A DNA stretch of 64,000 nucleotides from Lederbergia wuyishanensis. GTDB lineage: Bacteria; Bacillota; Bacilli; Bacillales; Bacillaceae_C. The notes beneath the pieces are model-generated. The model did no database searches and was not told the origin of the DNA. It worked only from the letters and a program-made list of their open reading frames with translations. The stretch is taken from NCBI RefSeq assembly GCF_022900255.1, contig NZ_JALIRM010000001.1, positions 62,001 to 126,000 on the forward strand. Direction: 5' to 3'. Below are positions 43,725 through 52,353 of this stretch, one piece after another; the stretch's first letter is position 1, and every line of letters starts with the position of its first letter. The position numbers and the translations under genes were made by a program.

Positions 43725-44612
43725 ATGGATATTTCATTAGTTGGCAGCATTAATATAGATCTTGTATATCGTGTTCCCTATGTAGTTAAAAATGGTGAAA
43801 CGCTCCACAGTGCATCCCATAGTGTTCATTTCGGCGGAAAAGGTGCCAATCAAGCTGTTACAGCAAGCCAACTAGGAGCAAATGTTCATTTTATTGGAAA
43901 AGTTGGCGCTGATGATTTCGGGGGACAAGCAATTAATAATTTGAAGGAAAAAGGTGTATATACTGATTCGGTACAAAAGGAAGGAGCTACTGGGCAAGCG
44001 ATTATTCAAGTGACAGATGCAGGTGATAATGCGATTGTTTTGTTTCCAGGTGCTAATTTCTTAGTTACACCTGAACAAATTGAACAGGAAGCCGATATTA
44101 TTTCATCGAGCAATGCACTTCTTCTTCAGCTAGAGGTTCCGCTTGAGGCAGTTGAAAAGGCGGTGGAAATTGCAGCCGAACACGGGCAAATGGTTATCCT
44201 TAACCCAGCTCCTTCACAAAAATTGCCGGATTCTTTATTAAAGAATGTTACATTTTTAACTCCGAATGAAACAGAGCTTGCTCAATTAACAGGTATTGAA
44301 ACGACATCGGAAGAAAATATTCGTGCTGCATGTAGTTTATTACTCGATAAAGGGGTAGGCACAGTTGTCGTTACACTTGGATCGAAAGGCTCTTTTTATA
44401 TGAATCGTGAAGAAAGTGGATGGGTTCAAGCATTGAGTGTTAACACGATTGATACAACAGGAGCAGGAGATGCGTTTAATGGAGCATTGGCTGTAGGATT
44501 ATGCAGTGGAGATTCGCTTCGAAGTGCCATTGAGTTTGCCACGAAAGTTGCTGCTTATGTTGTCACGCAAATGGGTGCCCAGCCACTTATCCCACATTCA
44601 TATTTGGAATAA
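43725..44612 (+). CDS. rbsK: Ribokinase RbsK
   Basis: The enzyme phosphorylates ribose to ribose 5-phosphate with ATP. The 295 residues show the PfkB signatures SVHFGGKGANQAVTASQLGA near residue 34-53 and NTIDTTGAGDAFNGALAVGL near 242-261, with the catalytic Asp in GAGDAF. NPAPSQKLPDSLL and TPNETEL match ribokinases. Starting 5 nt after the ECF ATPase, it completes the pathway: nucleoside uptake, hydrolysis, and phosphorylation of the freed ribose. No D-ribose ABC transporter genes are linked here. Confidence 0.93.
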   Translation: MDISLVGSINIDLVYRVPYVVKNGETLHSASHSVHFGGKGANQAVTASQLGANVHFIGKVGADDFGGQAINNLKEKGVYTDSVQKEGATGQAIIQVTDAGDNAIVLFPGANFLVTPEQIEQEADIISSSNALLLQLEVPLEAVEKAVEIAAEHGQMVILNPAPSQKLPDSLLKNVTFLTPNETELAQLTGIETTSEENIRAACSLLLDKGVGTVVVTLGSKGSFYMNREESGWVQALSVNTIDTTGAGDAFNGALAVGLCSGDSLRSAIEFATKVAAYVVTQMGAQPLIPHSYLE

Positions 44613-44616
44613 ACAC

Positions 44617-44660
44617 CGTAGCTCTTCGTATTTGTTGCGAAGCAGCTACGCTTTTTTTTC
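44617..44660 (+). terminator. Rho-independent terminator of the nucleoside operon
   Basis: CGTAGCT with CTTCG pairs with CGAAG and AGCTACG (44617-44628 with 44638-44650, one bulged base), followed by eight T. The convergent yhjD stop codon lies inside the descending arm. Confidence 0.85.
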
Positions 44661-45029
44661 GATGTGTATATTTTTGAACCGCTCAAACAAGTAATAACGC
44701 AGCAATTCTTCTGTTCTATTTCTTAGCCTCGGATTAAAGTAATTATGTTCCTCTTCATAACCTTTATAAACGAACATGTACATTGTAAAGGCATCATCTG
44801 ATTTAAGACGCTCTACCTTAATATTATTTTTATACAAATAGCGTTTTACTGCAGCGAGATCTTTCTGAATAGCTTTCATGGTTTCTTCAATTAATTCTAA
44901 ATAAGGTTTTTTTAATTTAAGAGAGCTCGTATTTACTACAATTAAGTCTCGATTCAATACGGTGAGCAACATAGGTAGATAAATGGCTTGCTCGATGATA
45001 TCCCGGTCACTTGTTGGAATTCTTGTCAT
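44646..45029 (-). CDS. yhjD: YhjD family protein
   Basis: This 127-residue protein begins MTRIPTSDRDIIEQAIYLPM and has ERLKSDDAFTMYMFVYKGYE near residues 74-93 and NYFNPRLRNRTEELLRYYLF near 97-116, matching B. subtilis YhjD. Function is unknown; expression in sporulation has been reported for the relative. The ATG at 45029 follows AGGGAGGATAT. Earlier in-frame starts up to 45104 lack a ribosome-binding site. The gene ends within the operon terminator of rbsK. Confidence 0.85.
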   Translation of the reverse strand: MTRIPTSDRDIIEQAIYLPMLLTVLNRDLIVVNTSSLKLKKPYLELIEETMKAIQKDLAAVKRYLYKNNIKVERLKSDDAFTMYMFVYKGYEEEHNYFNPRLRNRTEELLRYYLFERFKNIHIEKKA

Positions 45030-45227
45030 TTGCAATATCCTCCCTTCGAAAGAAAAAGAACATACGTTCCCTTTTATAATACTAAGAAAAAAAGTGTATA
45101 GCAAGATATTAAAATCCAGAATATTAAAATGGGCTCAAAAAAATTTTCTCCTTAACAAGCAGGAAAAATACTTAGGGCGTCGAAATATTGTACAATGTAA
45201 AAGTATCAACAAGAAAGGGCGATAAAT

Positions 45228-47216
45228 ATGACCTCGAAACAAGGAATTAAACCAGAAGATCTTTATCAGTTGAAATCAGTGGCTGATCCACAAATATCAC
45301 CTGACGGAACAGAAGTTGTATACGTCAAAACACATATTGACGAGAAGAAAAAAGACTATGTTTCTAATTTATTTTACATAAACTTGAATGATAAGATTCC
45401 TCAGCAATGGACATTTGGCGAACATAAAACAAACTCACCTATATGGTCTCCAGATGGCAGTAAATTAGCGTTTGTGTCTACGAGAAACGGCAAGCCACAA
45501 ATTTTTGTACTTTCTAAAATAGGTGGAGAAGCAAAACAAGTGACAGATTGTAAAAACGGTGCGACATCTCCTGTATGGTCTCCGTGTGGAAAGAAAATCG
45601 CGTTCTCTGTGAAACTTGGTAAAGAAGAAACGATTAATGACAAAGCTGAAAATGACAAGAAAGAAGAGAAAGAACTTAAACCACTTGAAATAGATAAAAT
45701 GAAACATAAATCAGATGCAGGCGGATTTCTTGATATGGAGCAATTTTCCCACGTCGCTATCGTCAATTTAGAATCTGGAGAATTGGAAGCAATTACGGAA
45801 GGAAAACATAATTTCCAGCTTGGCACATGGTCTCCAAACGGAAAATATCTTTCTTACACTGCAGACTTAACAGTGGATCTTGATTTTTCATTTATGAGTG
45901 ATATTTACTTGTTAGATTTAGAAACGAAAGAAACTCGTAAGCTAACGGAAGGAACAGGGATGTTCTATCAAACATCATGGTCTCCAAACAGCCGCTATAT
46001 CGCATATGTGGGAAGTGAAAGAGAATTTGAAAATGCGACACATGCAAAGCTATGGATTTATGATTTAGAAAATGATAATAAGATTTGTGTAACGAGTGAA
46101 TTTGATGCACCCGTCGGTGATTTTGTAGTCGGGGATTTCCTTCAAGGTGTTGTTGCTCCACGTGTCCAATGGTTAGAAGATAATGAAAGCTTTTATTTCC
46201 AGGTGACAGATCATGGAAATGCAGCCATTTACTTTGGAAATCTTTCTGGAGAATTATATCCTGCTATTAATGATGATCAATATGTATATGGTTTTTCACT
46301 TGATAAGAAAAATGATAAAGCAGTTGTAGCAATAAGTACTACGACAAATCCTGGAGATTTATTTTATGTAAATTTAAATACGGGCGAAAAAGAACAGCTT
46401 ACTAATGTAAATGAAGAGTTTCTAAAGACGAGAGAATTATCTATCCCTGAAGCCATTGAATTTGAAGGTGCAGATGGCTGGAAAGTAAGTGGCTGGATGA
46501 TGAAGCCGGTGGGATATGAAAAAGGAAAAAAATATCCGCTTATACTTGAAATTCATGGTGGGCCGCATGCCATGTATGCTAACACTTATTTTAACGAATT
46601 CCAAATTCTTGCAGCTCAAGGCTTTGCGGTTCTATACACGAATCCTCGAGGAAGCCACGGATACGGTCAGAAATTTGTCGATGCGGTCCGAGGCGATTAT
46701 GGCGGCAATGATTACAATGACTTAATGGCTGCTGTTGACTTTGCATTGGAGCAGTATGATTTTATTGATCAAGATCGTCTAGGTGTAACAGGTGGAAGCT
46801 ATGGAGGCTTCATGACAAACTGGATCGTTGGTCATACAAACCGCTTTAAAGCAGCTGTAACTCAACGTTCCATCTGTAATTGGATTAGTTTTTACGGAGT
46901 AAGTGATATCGGCTACTACTTTACAGACTGGCAAATTCTTGCGGGACTAAATGATATAGAGAAGCTATGGAATCATTCACCACTTAAATATGTCGACTAT
47001 GTGGAGACTCCACTTTTAATTTTGCACGGTGAAAAAGACTATCGCTGTCCAATTGAACAGGCAGAGCAATTATTTATTGCTTTAAAACATCGCGAAAAGG
47101 AAACAAAATTCGTTCGTTTCCCTGAATCCAATCACGAACTTTCAAGGAGCGGAAAACCAACGTTAAGAATCAATAGGTTGGAATATATTAGAGACTGGTT
47201 TGTGAAATATTTATAA
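45228..47216 (+). CDS. S9 family peptidase (YuxL-like acylaminoacyl peptidase)
   Basis: This 662-residue prolyl-oligopeptidase-type enzyme has an N-terminal beta-propeller with repeated SPDG or SPNG blades (for example PQISPDG, PIWSPDGSKLAF, GTWSPNGKYLSY). A C-terminal alpha/beta hydrolase domain starts at about residue 420. The catalytic Ser is in TGGSYGGFMTNW near 521, Asp in HGEKDYRCP near 602 and His in ESNHELSRSG near 635. It removes acylated amino acids or dipeptides from peptides in the cytoplasm. The ATG follows AAGAAAGGGCG. No signal peptide is seen. It is monocistronic. Confidence 0.9.
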   Translation: MTSKQGIKPEDLYQLKSVADPQISPDGTEVVYVKTHIDEKKKDYVSNLFYINLNDKIPQQWTFGEHKTNSPIWSPDGSKLAFVSTRNGKPQIFVLSKIGGEAKQVTDCKNGATSPVWSPCGKKIAFSVKLGKEETINDKAENDKKEEKELKPLEIDKMKHKSDAGGFLDMEQFSHVAIVNLESGELEAITEGKHNFQLGTWSPNGKYLSYTADLTVDLDFSFMSDIYLLDLETKETRKLTEGTGMFYQTSWSPNSRYIAYVGSEREFENATHAKLWIYDLENDNKICVTSEFDAPVGDFVVGDFLQGVVAPRVQWLEDNESFYFQVTDHGNAAIYFGNLSGELYPAINDDQYVYGFSLDKKNDKAVVAISTTTNPGDLFYVNLNTGEKEQLTNVNEEFLKTRELSIPEAIEFEGADGWKVSGWMMKPVGYEKGKKYPLILEIHGGPHAMYANTYFNEFQILAAQGFAVLYTNPRGSHGYGQKFVDAVRGDYGGNDYNDLMAAVDFALEQYDFIDQDRLGVTGGSYGGFMTNWIVGHTNRFKAAVTQRSICNWISFYGVSDIGYYFTDWQILAGLNDIEKLWNHSPLKYVDYVETPLLILHGEKDYRCPIEQAEQLFIALKHREKETKFVRFPESNHELSRSGKPTLRINRLEYIRDWFVKYL

Positions 47217-47229
47217 GAAAAAAATTTGG

Positions 47230-47268
47230 TTGGCTTAAGAAGGGAAAGTCCTTCTTAAGCCAATTTTT
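47230..47268 (+). terminator. Rho-independent terminator of the S9 peptidase gene
   Basis: A perfect 14-bp stem (47230-47243 with 47250-47263, core TTGGCTTAAGAAGG) is followed by five T. Confidence 0.9.
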
Positions 47269-47388
47269 AATGAAATCTAATACATATTAAACAAAAGGAA
47301 AAATACATATACAAAAACAAACAAAAAATGGTACTTTAATATCAGAAGATTTTAAAAAGTGGTGAAAGTAAAAGGGAGGGAGAATGCC

Positions 47389-50040
47389 TTGTTTAACATT
47401 AAAGACGTTCGTTGTGAGTACAAGAAAGATCCTATTGGAATCGATGTTGAAAAGCCAAGAATTAGTTGGAAATTAGAATCCGATCAGAGGGGTGTTGTTC
47501 AATCATCCTATCAAATTCAGGTTGCAGAGAACCAAGATTTTGTTAATCTGCTATGGGATTCTGGAGAAGTGAAATCCGATAAAAGTATCCATATTGAAAT
47601 CGAGGACGTACAAGTTACTTCTCGTAGGCGTTACTATTATCGTGTACAAGCTTGGAATCAGCATAGTGAAGGAACTGGTTGGTCAGATACATCTTTTTGG
47701 GAAACCGGATTACTTAATAAGGACGAATGGTCAGCAGAATGGATTAGCTCACCAAGTGATTTGGAGTTAATGGATGGTACTCAAAGTCCGATTTTGCGTC
47801 GATGCTTTAGCTTGAATGCCGCCATATCATCTGCGCGGATTTATGCAACCGCTTTAGGTATGTATAATCTACAATTAAATGGTCAAAAGATTGGGGATGC
47901 TTATTTCACTCCTGGTTGGACGAACTATAATGAAAGGCTGCAATATCAAACATATGATGTAACTGCCTTGCTTCGTTCAGGAAACAATGACATTGAAGCT
48001 ATGCTTGGAAATGGTTGGTATAAAGGGGAACTTGCTTGGTCTGGGGCACATTCTCATTATGGGAACCGCCTTGCATTACTTTTTCAACTGTACGTTGTAT
48101 TAAATGATGGTACTGAAATAATCATTCATTCAGATGAACAATGGGAAGCAGAGGCAAGTCCAATCCTGATGTCAGAGCTTTACCATGGTGAAACTTATGA
48201 TGCTCGACTCGAACAGAAGGAAAAGACTTGGAAGCAAGTCGATGTTATTCCGTATACAAAAGATATTCTTGTCGCTCAAGAAAACGATCATGTCCGTATA
48301 ATAGAGGAAATTAATCCAGTTGCTCTGGTCACAACTCCAAAAGGTGAAATTGTACTTGATATGGGGCAAAACATGGTCGGTTGGGTTCGTTTTTCTGTAA
48401 AAGGAGAAGCTGGTCAAAAAGTAAAGTTGATTCACGCAGAAGTACTGGATAAAGACGGAAACTTCTATATGGATAATATACGGACAGCTAAACAAACGAA
48501 TCACTATATTTTAAAGGGGGGAGAAATAGAAACATTTGAGCCGCATTTTACGTTCCAAGGATTCCGTTATGTTCAGTTAATCGGATTTACTCCGGAGCAA
48601 CTTCATTTAGAACATTTCACAGGTGTGGTCCTACATTCCGATATGGAGCCAACTGGAAGTTTTGAATGTTCTGATTCAATGATTAATCAGTTACAACATA
48701 ATATTTTATGGGGGTTAAAAGGAAACTTCCTTGACGTGCCGACTGATTGTCCACAACGCGATGAGAGACTTGGATGGACAGGGGATGCCCAAATGTTTAT
48801 AAGAACATCCACCTATTTAATGAATGTTGCTCCATTTTTCACGAAATGGTTAAGAGATTTAGAGAGTGATCAAGCGGATGATGGTGGAGTTCCTTTCGTA
48901 GTACCAAATGTTCTCGGGAAAGAAGGTAATCAACATTTCCCACCACCATTTAGTTCAGCCGCTTGGGGAGATGCAGCTGTCATTTGTCCATGGACCATTT
49001 ATCTCGTCTATGGAGACAAGAGATTACTAGAAGAACAGTACGATAGTATGATAGCTTGGGTTGAATATATTCGCCGTCAAGGAGAAAATGAATTTCTATG
49101 GAATACAGGCTTCCATTTCGGAGATTGGCTTGCCCTCGATTCAAAGCCTGATAGTTATGTTGGAGCAACGGATCGTGATTATATCGCAACAGCGTTTTAT
49201 GCATATTCCACTTCCTTGCTTCAAAAAACAGCCATGGTACTTGGAAAATCTCAGGATGCAGAACAATATTCCAAGCTTCACACAAATATTGTAAAAGCTT
49301 TTAAAGAGGAATTCGTCACACCTGCAGGTCGTATATCTGTACCAACGCAAACAGCACAACTCCTTGCCTTAATGTTCGAATTAGTAGAAGGAAAAGCAAA
49401 AGAACGTGCTGTTGAAAAATTAATGGACTTATTAAAAGAGAGTAATTTTCATCTGACAACAGGCTTTGTTGGTACACCTTACTTGAACCATGTATTAAGT
49501 GAAAACGGTCAAAATGAAGCTGCCTATAAATTGTTATTCCAAAAAGATTATCCATCGTGGTTGTATCAAGTAACAAAAGGCGCGACTACAATTTGGGAGC
49601 ATTGGGATGGCATTAAAGAAGACGGTAGTTTCTGGAGCGCTGACATGAATTCCTTCAACCATTATGCTTATGGAGCAATTGGAGATTGGCTATATCGTAA
49701 AGTATTAGGAATTGATATGGATGAGCAATACCCTGCTTACAAAAAGAGCATCATTAAGCCGCTCCCAGGGGAAGGGCTGTTCTTTGCTAAAGGAAGACTA
49801 GAAACAATGTATGGAACAATTGAGTCGAGTTGGACCAAACTTTCCGATGGTACGCTGGAAGTAGAAGTGACAATACCGTCTAATACCACTGCCGAAATTA
49901 TATTGCCTAATTCTTCAGGTAGAAAAATATTTGAAAGTGAGCTTCCTATAGAGCAATCTAACGCACTAACTGTTGTTACCGATTCTAATAACGATGTAAA
50001 AGTATTAGTTGGCTCAGGGAACTATCTATTTAAGTATTAG
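47389..50040 (+). CDS. Alpha-L-rhamnosidase, GH78 family
   Basis: The enzyme releases terminal L-rhamnose from plant glycosides or polysaccharides. The 883 residues follow the GH78 plan: N-terminal Ig-like domain, a carbohydrate-binding jelly-roll (around YFTPGWTNYNERLQYQTYDV), an (alpha/alpha)6 catalytic domain and a C-terminal beta-domain. The catalytic region is marked by VPTDCPQRDERLGWTGDAQM near residue 460-479, with TTIWEHWDGIKEDGSF near 735. No signal peptide is seen, so it acts inside the cell. The TTG at 47389 follows GGGAGGGAG by 6 nt. It is the first of four genes for glycoside breakdown. Confidence 0.92.
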   Translation: MFNIKDVRCEYKKDPIGIDVEKPRISWKLESDQRGVVQSSYQIQVAENQDFVNLLWDSGEVKSDKSIHIEIEDVQVTSRRRYYYRVQAWNQHSEGTGWSDTSFWETGLLNKDEWSAEWISSPSDLELMDGTQSPILRRCFSLNAAISSARIYATALGMYNLQLNGQKIGDAYFTPGWTNYNERLQYQTYDVTALLRSGNNDIEAMLGNGWYKGELAWSGAHSHYGNRLALLFQLYVVLNDGTEIIIHSDEQWEAEASPILMSELYHGETYDARLEQKEKTWKQVDVIPYTKDILVAQENDHVRIIEEINPVALVTTPKGEIVLDMGQNMVGWVRFSVKGEAGQKVKLIHAEVLDKDGNFYMDNIRTAKQTNHYILKGGEIETFEPHFTFQGFRYVQLIGFTPEQLHLEHFTGVVLHSDMEPTGSFECSDSMINQLQHNILWGLKGNFLDVPTDCPQRDERLGWTGDAQMFIRTSTYLMNVAPFFTKWLRDLESDQADDGGVPFVVPNVLGKEGNQHFPPPFSSAAWGDAAVICPWTIYLVYGDKRLLEEQYDSMIAWVEYIRRQGENEFLWNTGFHFGDWLALDSKPDSYVGATDRDYIATAFYAYSTSLLQKTAMVLGKSQDAEQYSKLHTNIVKAFKEEFVTPAGRISVPTQTAQLLALMFELVEGKAKERAVEKLMDLLKESNFHLTTGFVGTPYLNHVLSENGQNEAAYKLLFQKDYPSWLYQVTKGATTIWEHWDGIKEDGSFWSADMNSFNHYAYGAIGDWLYRKVLGIDMDEQYPAYKKSIIKPLPGEGLFFAKGRLETMYGTIESSWTKLSDGTLEVEVTIPSNTTAEIILPNSSGRKIFESELPIEQSNALTVVTDSNNDVKVLVGSGNYLFKY

Positions 50041-50094
50041 TAAAAAATAGAAAGTAATTAGTAACCCAAATTATACAAACGTAATATGAAAAAC

Positions 50095-50126
50095 AGATAG
50101 AGTGTCCTAATCTCTATCTATTTTAT
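50095..50126 (+). terminator. Terminator after the GH78 gene
   Basis: AGATAGAG pairs with CTCTATCT (50095-50102 with 50112-50119) over a 9-nt loop, followed by ATTTTATT. The next gene therefore probably has its own promoter. Confidence 0.65.
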
Positions 50127-50231
50127 TGCGGAATACTTATGAAATTTAAAAAATTTAAAGGATTTTAAAGACTTGTAGAAAATTAATATATTATGGAGAT
50201 TTTTATTATTACTTAAGTTGGGGGTAAAGCA

Positions 50232-51359
50232 ATGAAAAAAGTTAAAGTCGGTGTCATCGGATGTGGAATGATTAGTGCAATTTATCTTAAAAATTGTACA
50301 CAGGTTTTTAACAATGTTTTAGAGGTTGTAGCAGTTGCGGATCTAGTTCCGGAGATAGCAGCAAAACGCGCGGAGGAGTTTCAAATTCCTGTTTCGTGTT
50401 CTGTTGAAGAATTATTGGCGAATCCTGAGATTGATATTGTTATCAATTTAACTGCTCCAGCAGCCCATGCTTCCGTTAATTTGCAAGCGCTTAACGCAGG
50501 GAAGCATGTGTATACCGAGAAGCCGTTTGCTCTTAATCGCGAAGATGCTGATAAAGTTATAAATTTAGCCGAATCTAAAGGTTTGCTTGTAGGATGTGCC
50601 CCTGACACATTTTTAGGTGCAAGTATTCAAACTTGCATTAAGCTAATTGAAGATGGAGAAATTGGACAACCTTATGCGGCAAATGCATCAATAATAATGG
50701 GAAACTCATCTGATGGTATGCATCCTAATTTCCAGAACTTCCTGAAGCTTGGTGGAGATCCAATTTTAGATATGGGACCATACTATTTGACTGCTCTAGT
50801 AGCGATGTTAGGACCTATAAAGAGAGTCACGGGTTCTGCACAAAAGCTTCGTGAAGAAATTACGATTACAAATGAAAAGTCCCCACGCTACGGAGAAACA
50901 TTTCCAGTTGAAGCACCAACAAATGTTGCAGCAACATTGGATTTTCATAATGGAGTAGTAGCTAATGTACAAGCAACAAAGGAAAGCTTTGGCTATCGCC
51001 CAAGACTCGAAATATTTGGAACGAAAGGCAATTTAATTGTTCCAGATCCGAACTTTTTTGGACCTATCCAGGGGTTTATTGGTGATATAACAATTCAGTA
51101 TCCAAATTTTGAAACGAAAACAATTCCTCTTACCCACGGTTTCAATGAAGATAGCAGAGGAATAGGGGTTGCAGATATGGCTTATGCGATTCAATCTGGT
51201 AGAAAGCACAGGGCAAGTGGTCAATTAGCAAGGCATATATTGGATGTTTCATTAGGTATCTTTGAAGCGTCAGAAAAAGAAAAACACATTTATATACAAT
51301 CAATGATTGAGCGTCCAGCAACATTACCAGTCGGTCTAAAAGATAATGAATTAGATTAA
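50232..51359 (+). CDS. Gfo/Idh/MocA family oxidoreductase
   Basis: This 375-residue NAD(P)-dependent oxidoreductase has an N-terminal Rossmann fold (VGVIGCGMISAIYLKN, residues 4-19), the family EKPFALN motif near 97, and the C-terminal substrate domain with GGDPILDMGPYYLTALVAML near 173-192. Members oxidise or reduce sugars, inositol or glycosides at one ring carbon. Between a rhamnosidase and a TIM-barrel isomerase gene it may oxidise a glycoside or released sugar. It starts behind TTGGGGG and is followed after 23 nt by the isomerase gene, which suggests one transcript. Confidence 0.9.
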   Translation: MKKVKVGVIGCGMISAIYLKNCTQVFNNVLEVVAVADLVPEIAAKRAEEFQIPVSCSVEELLANPEIDIVINLTAPAAHASVNLQALNAGKHVYTEKPFALNREDADKVINLAESKGLLVGCAPDTFLGASIQTCIKLIEDGEIGQPYAANASIIMGNSSDGMHPNFQNFLKLGGDPILDMGPYYLTALVAMLGPIKRVTGSAQKLREEITITNEKSPRYGETFPVEAPTNVAATLDFHNGVVANVQATKESFGYRPRLEIFGTKGNLIVPDPNFFGPIQGFIGDITIQYPNFETKTIPLTHGFNEDSRGIGVADMAYAIQSGRKHRASGQLARHILDVSLGIFEASEKEKHIYIQSMIERPATLPVGLKDNELD

Positions 51360-51382
51360 TATTTTGAGAGGATGATAATTGT

Positions 51383-52204
51383 ATGAAAAAGTTTCCTATA
51401 GGTGTTCAGCCTTATACAATTCGTGAAGCAATGGGAAAAGATTATGTAGGGTCAATTAAAAAGGTCGCTGAAATTGGTTATAAAGGAATTGAACTAGGCC
51501 CACCACCGGAAGGAATGACTATTCAAGAGCTAAAGTCACTTTTAGATGGGCTAGGACTAAAGGTTGTTGGGACGCATGCGGGATTTGATACGTTGGATTT
51601 TGAAGTGGATAAGATTGCAGATTATCTTGAAGAAATGAATGCCGAAAAATTTGTTACGATATCGATGATTTTTAAATCAAAAGAAGATGTCTTGGAAAAA
51701 GCGAAGAAAATGAATGAGATTGGAGAAAAATTCCGAAAACGAGGAGTGACATTCCTATACCATAATCATCATTGGGAATTTTTTAAAGTTGATGGAGAAT
51801 ACGTGCTTGATATTTTACTCCGTGAAACAGATCCAGAGTTTGTACAAACGGAATTGGATACATATTGGATCAGAAGAGGTGGAGAAGAGCCTGTTCAATA
51901 TCTCCGCAAATTGAAAAATCGTGCTCCGCTTCTCCATATTAAAGATATGAAGGCCGGAGGAGAAGATATTTCTAAGGGATTTGGCGAAGGTATCTTAGAT
52001 TTAAGTGAACTTTTTGCTCAAGGGGTAAAAGAACCTTTTGCAGAAGTTGGTGAAGGGATTCTTGATTTTAAAGAAATTGCTACAGTAGCCGAGGAAATCG
52101 GAACGAAATGGCTGATTGTTGAGCAAGATGAGAGTGAGAGAGATCCATTTGAAAGTTTAAAAATAAGTTATGATAATCTTACCAAGCTCGGCTTGGTAGA
52201 ATAG
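51383..52204 (+). CDS. Sugar phosphate isomerase/epimerase family TIM barrel
   Basis: This 273-residue AP-endonuclease-2-like TIM barrel has likely metal ligands in FLYHNHHWEFFKV near residue 127, QTELDTYWIRRGG near 155, PLLHIKDMKAGG near 183 and WLIVEQDESERDP near 245. Family members isomerise or epimerise sugars, dehydrate inosose, or cleave 3-keto glycosides with an oxidoreductase partner. The upstream neighbour is such an oxidoreductase. The exact reaction is open. The start is an ATG behind GAGAGGATGA. A hairpin at 52283 follows. Confidence 0.87.
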   Translation: MKKFPIGVQPYTIREAMGKDYVGSIKKVAEIGYKGIELGPPPEGMTIQELKSLLDGLGLKVVGTHAGFDTLDFEVDKIADYLEEMNAEKFVTISMIFKSKEDVLEKAKKMNEIGEKFRKRGVTFLYHNHHWEFFKVDGEYVLDILLRETDPEFVQTELDTYWIRRGGEEPVQYLRKLKNRAPLLHIKDMKAGGEDISKGFGEGILDLSELFAQGVKEPFAEVGEGILDFKEIATVAEEIGTKWLIVEQDESERDPFESLKISYDNLTKLGLVE

Positions 52205-52282
52205 GCATGTAGACTAATTTAACTAGAAACATTGTTAACTCTAAACTTGATTTTACCCATAAAAGCGGGTGATTCCTGCCAA

Positions 52283-52322
52283 AAGAAGCTCATAGGGTAC
52301 GAACTTCCCAATGGGCTTCTTT
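52283..52322 (+). terminator. Hairpin between the isomerase and GH3 genes
   Basis: AAGAAGCTCATAGGG pairs imperfectly with CCCAATGGGCTTCTT (52283-52297 with 52307-52321). The T tail is short, so termination is likely partial and the GH3 gene may be co-transcribed. Confidence 0.5.
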
Positions 52323-52353
52323 GCAGCCCCGTTATGTTATAAGGGGGATTTGT

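Noticed and set aside
45401-45826. Long antisense frame inside the S9 peptidase gene
   Set aside because: A shadow of the sense frame; no ribosome-binding site and the sense protein has full family motifs.
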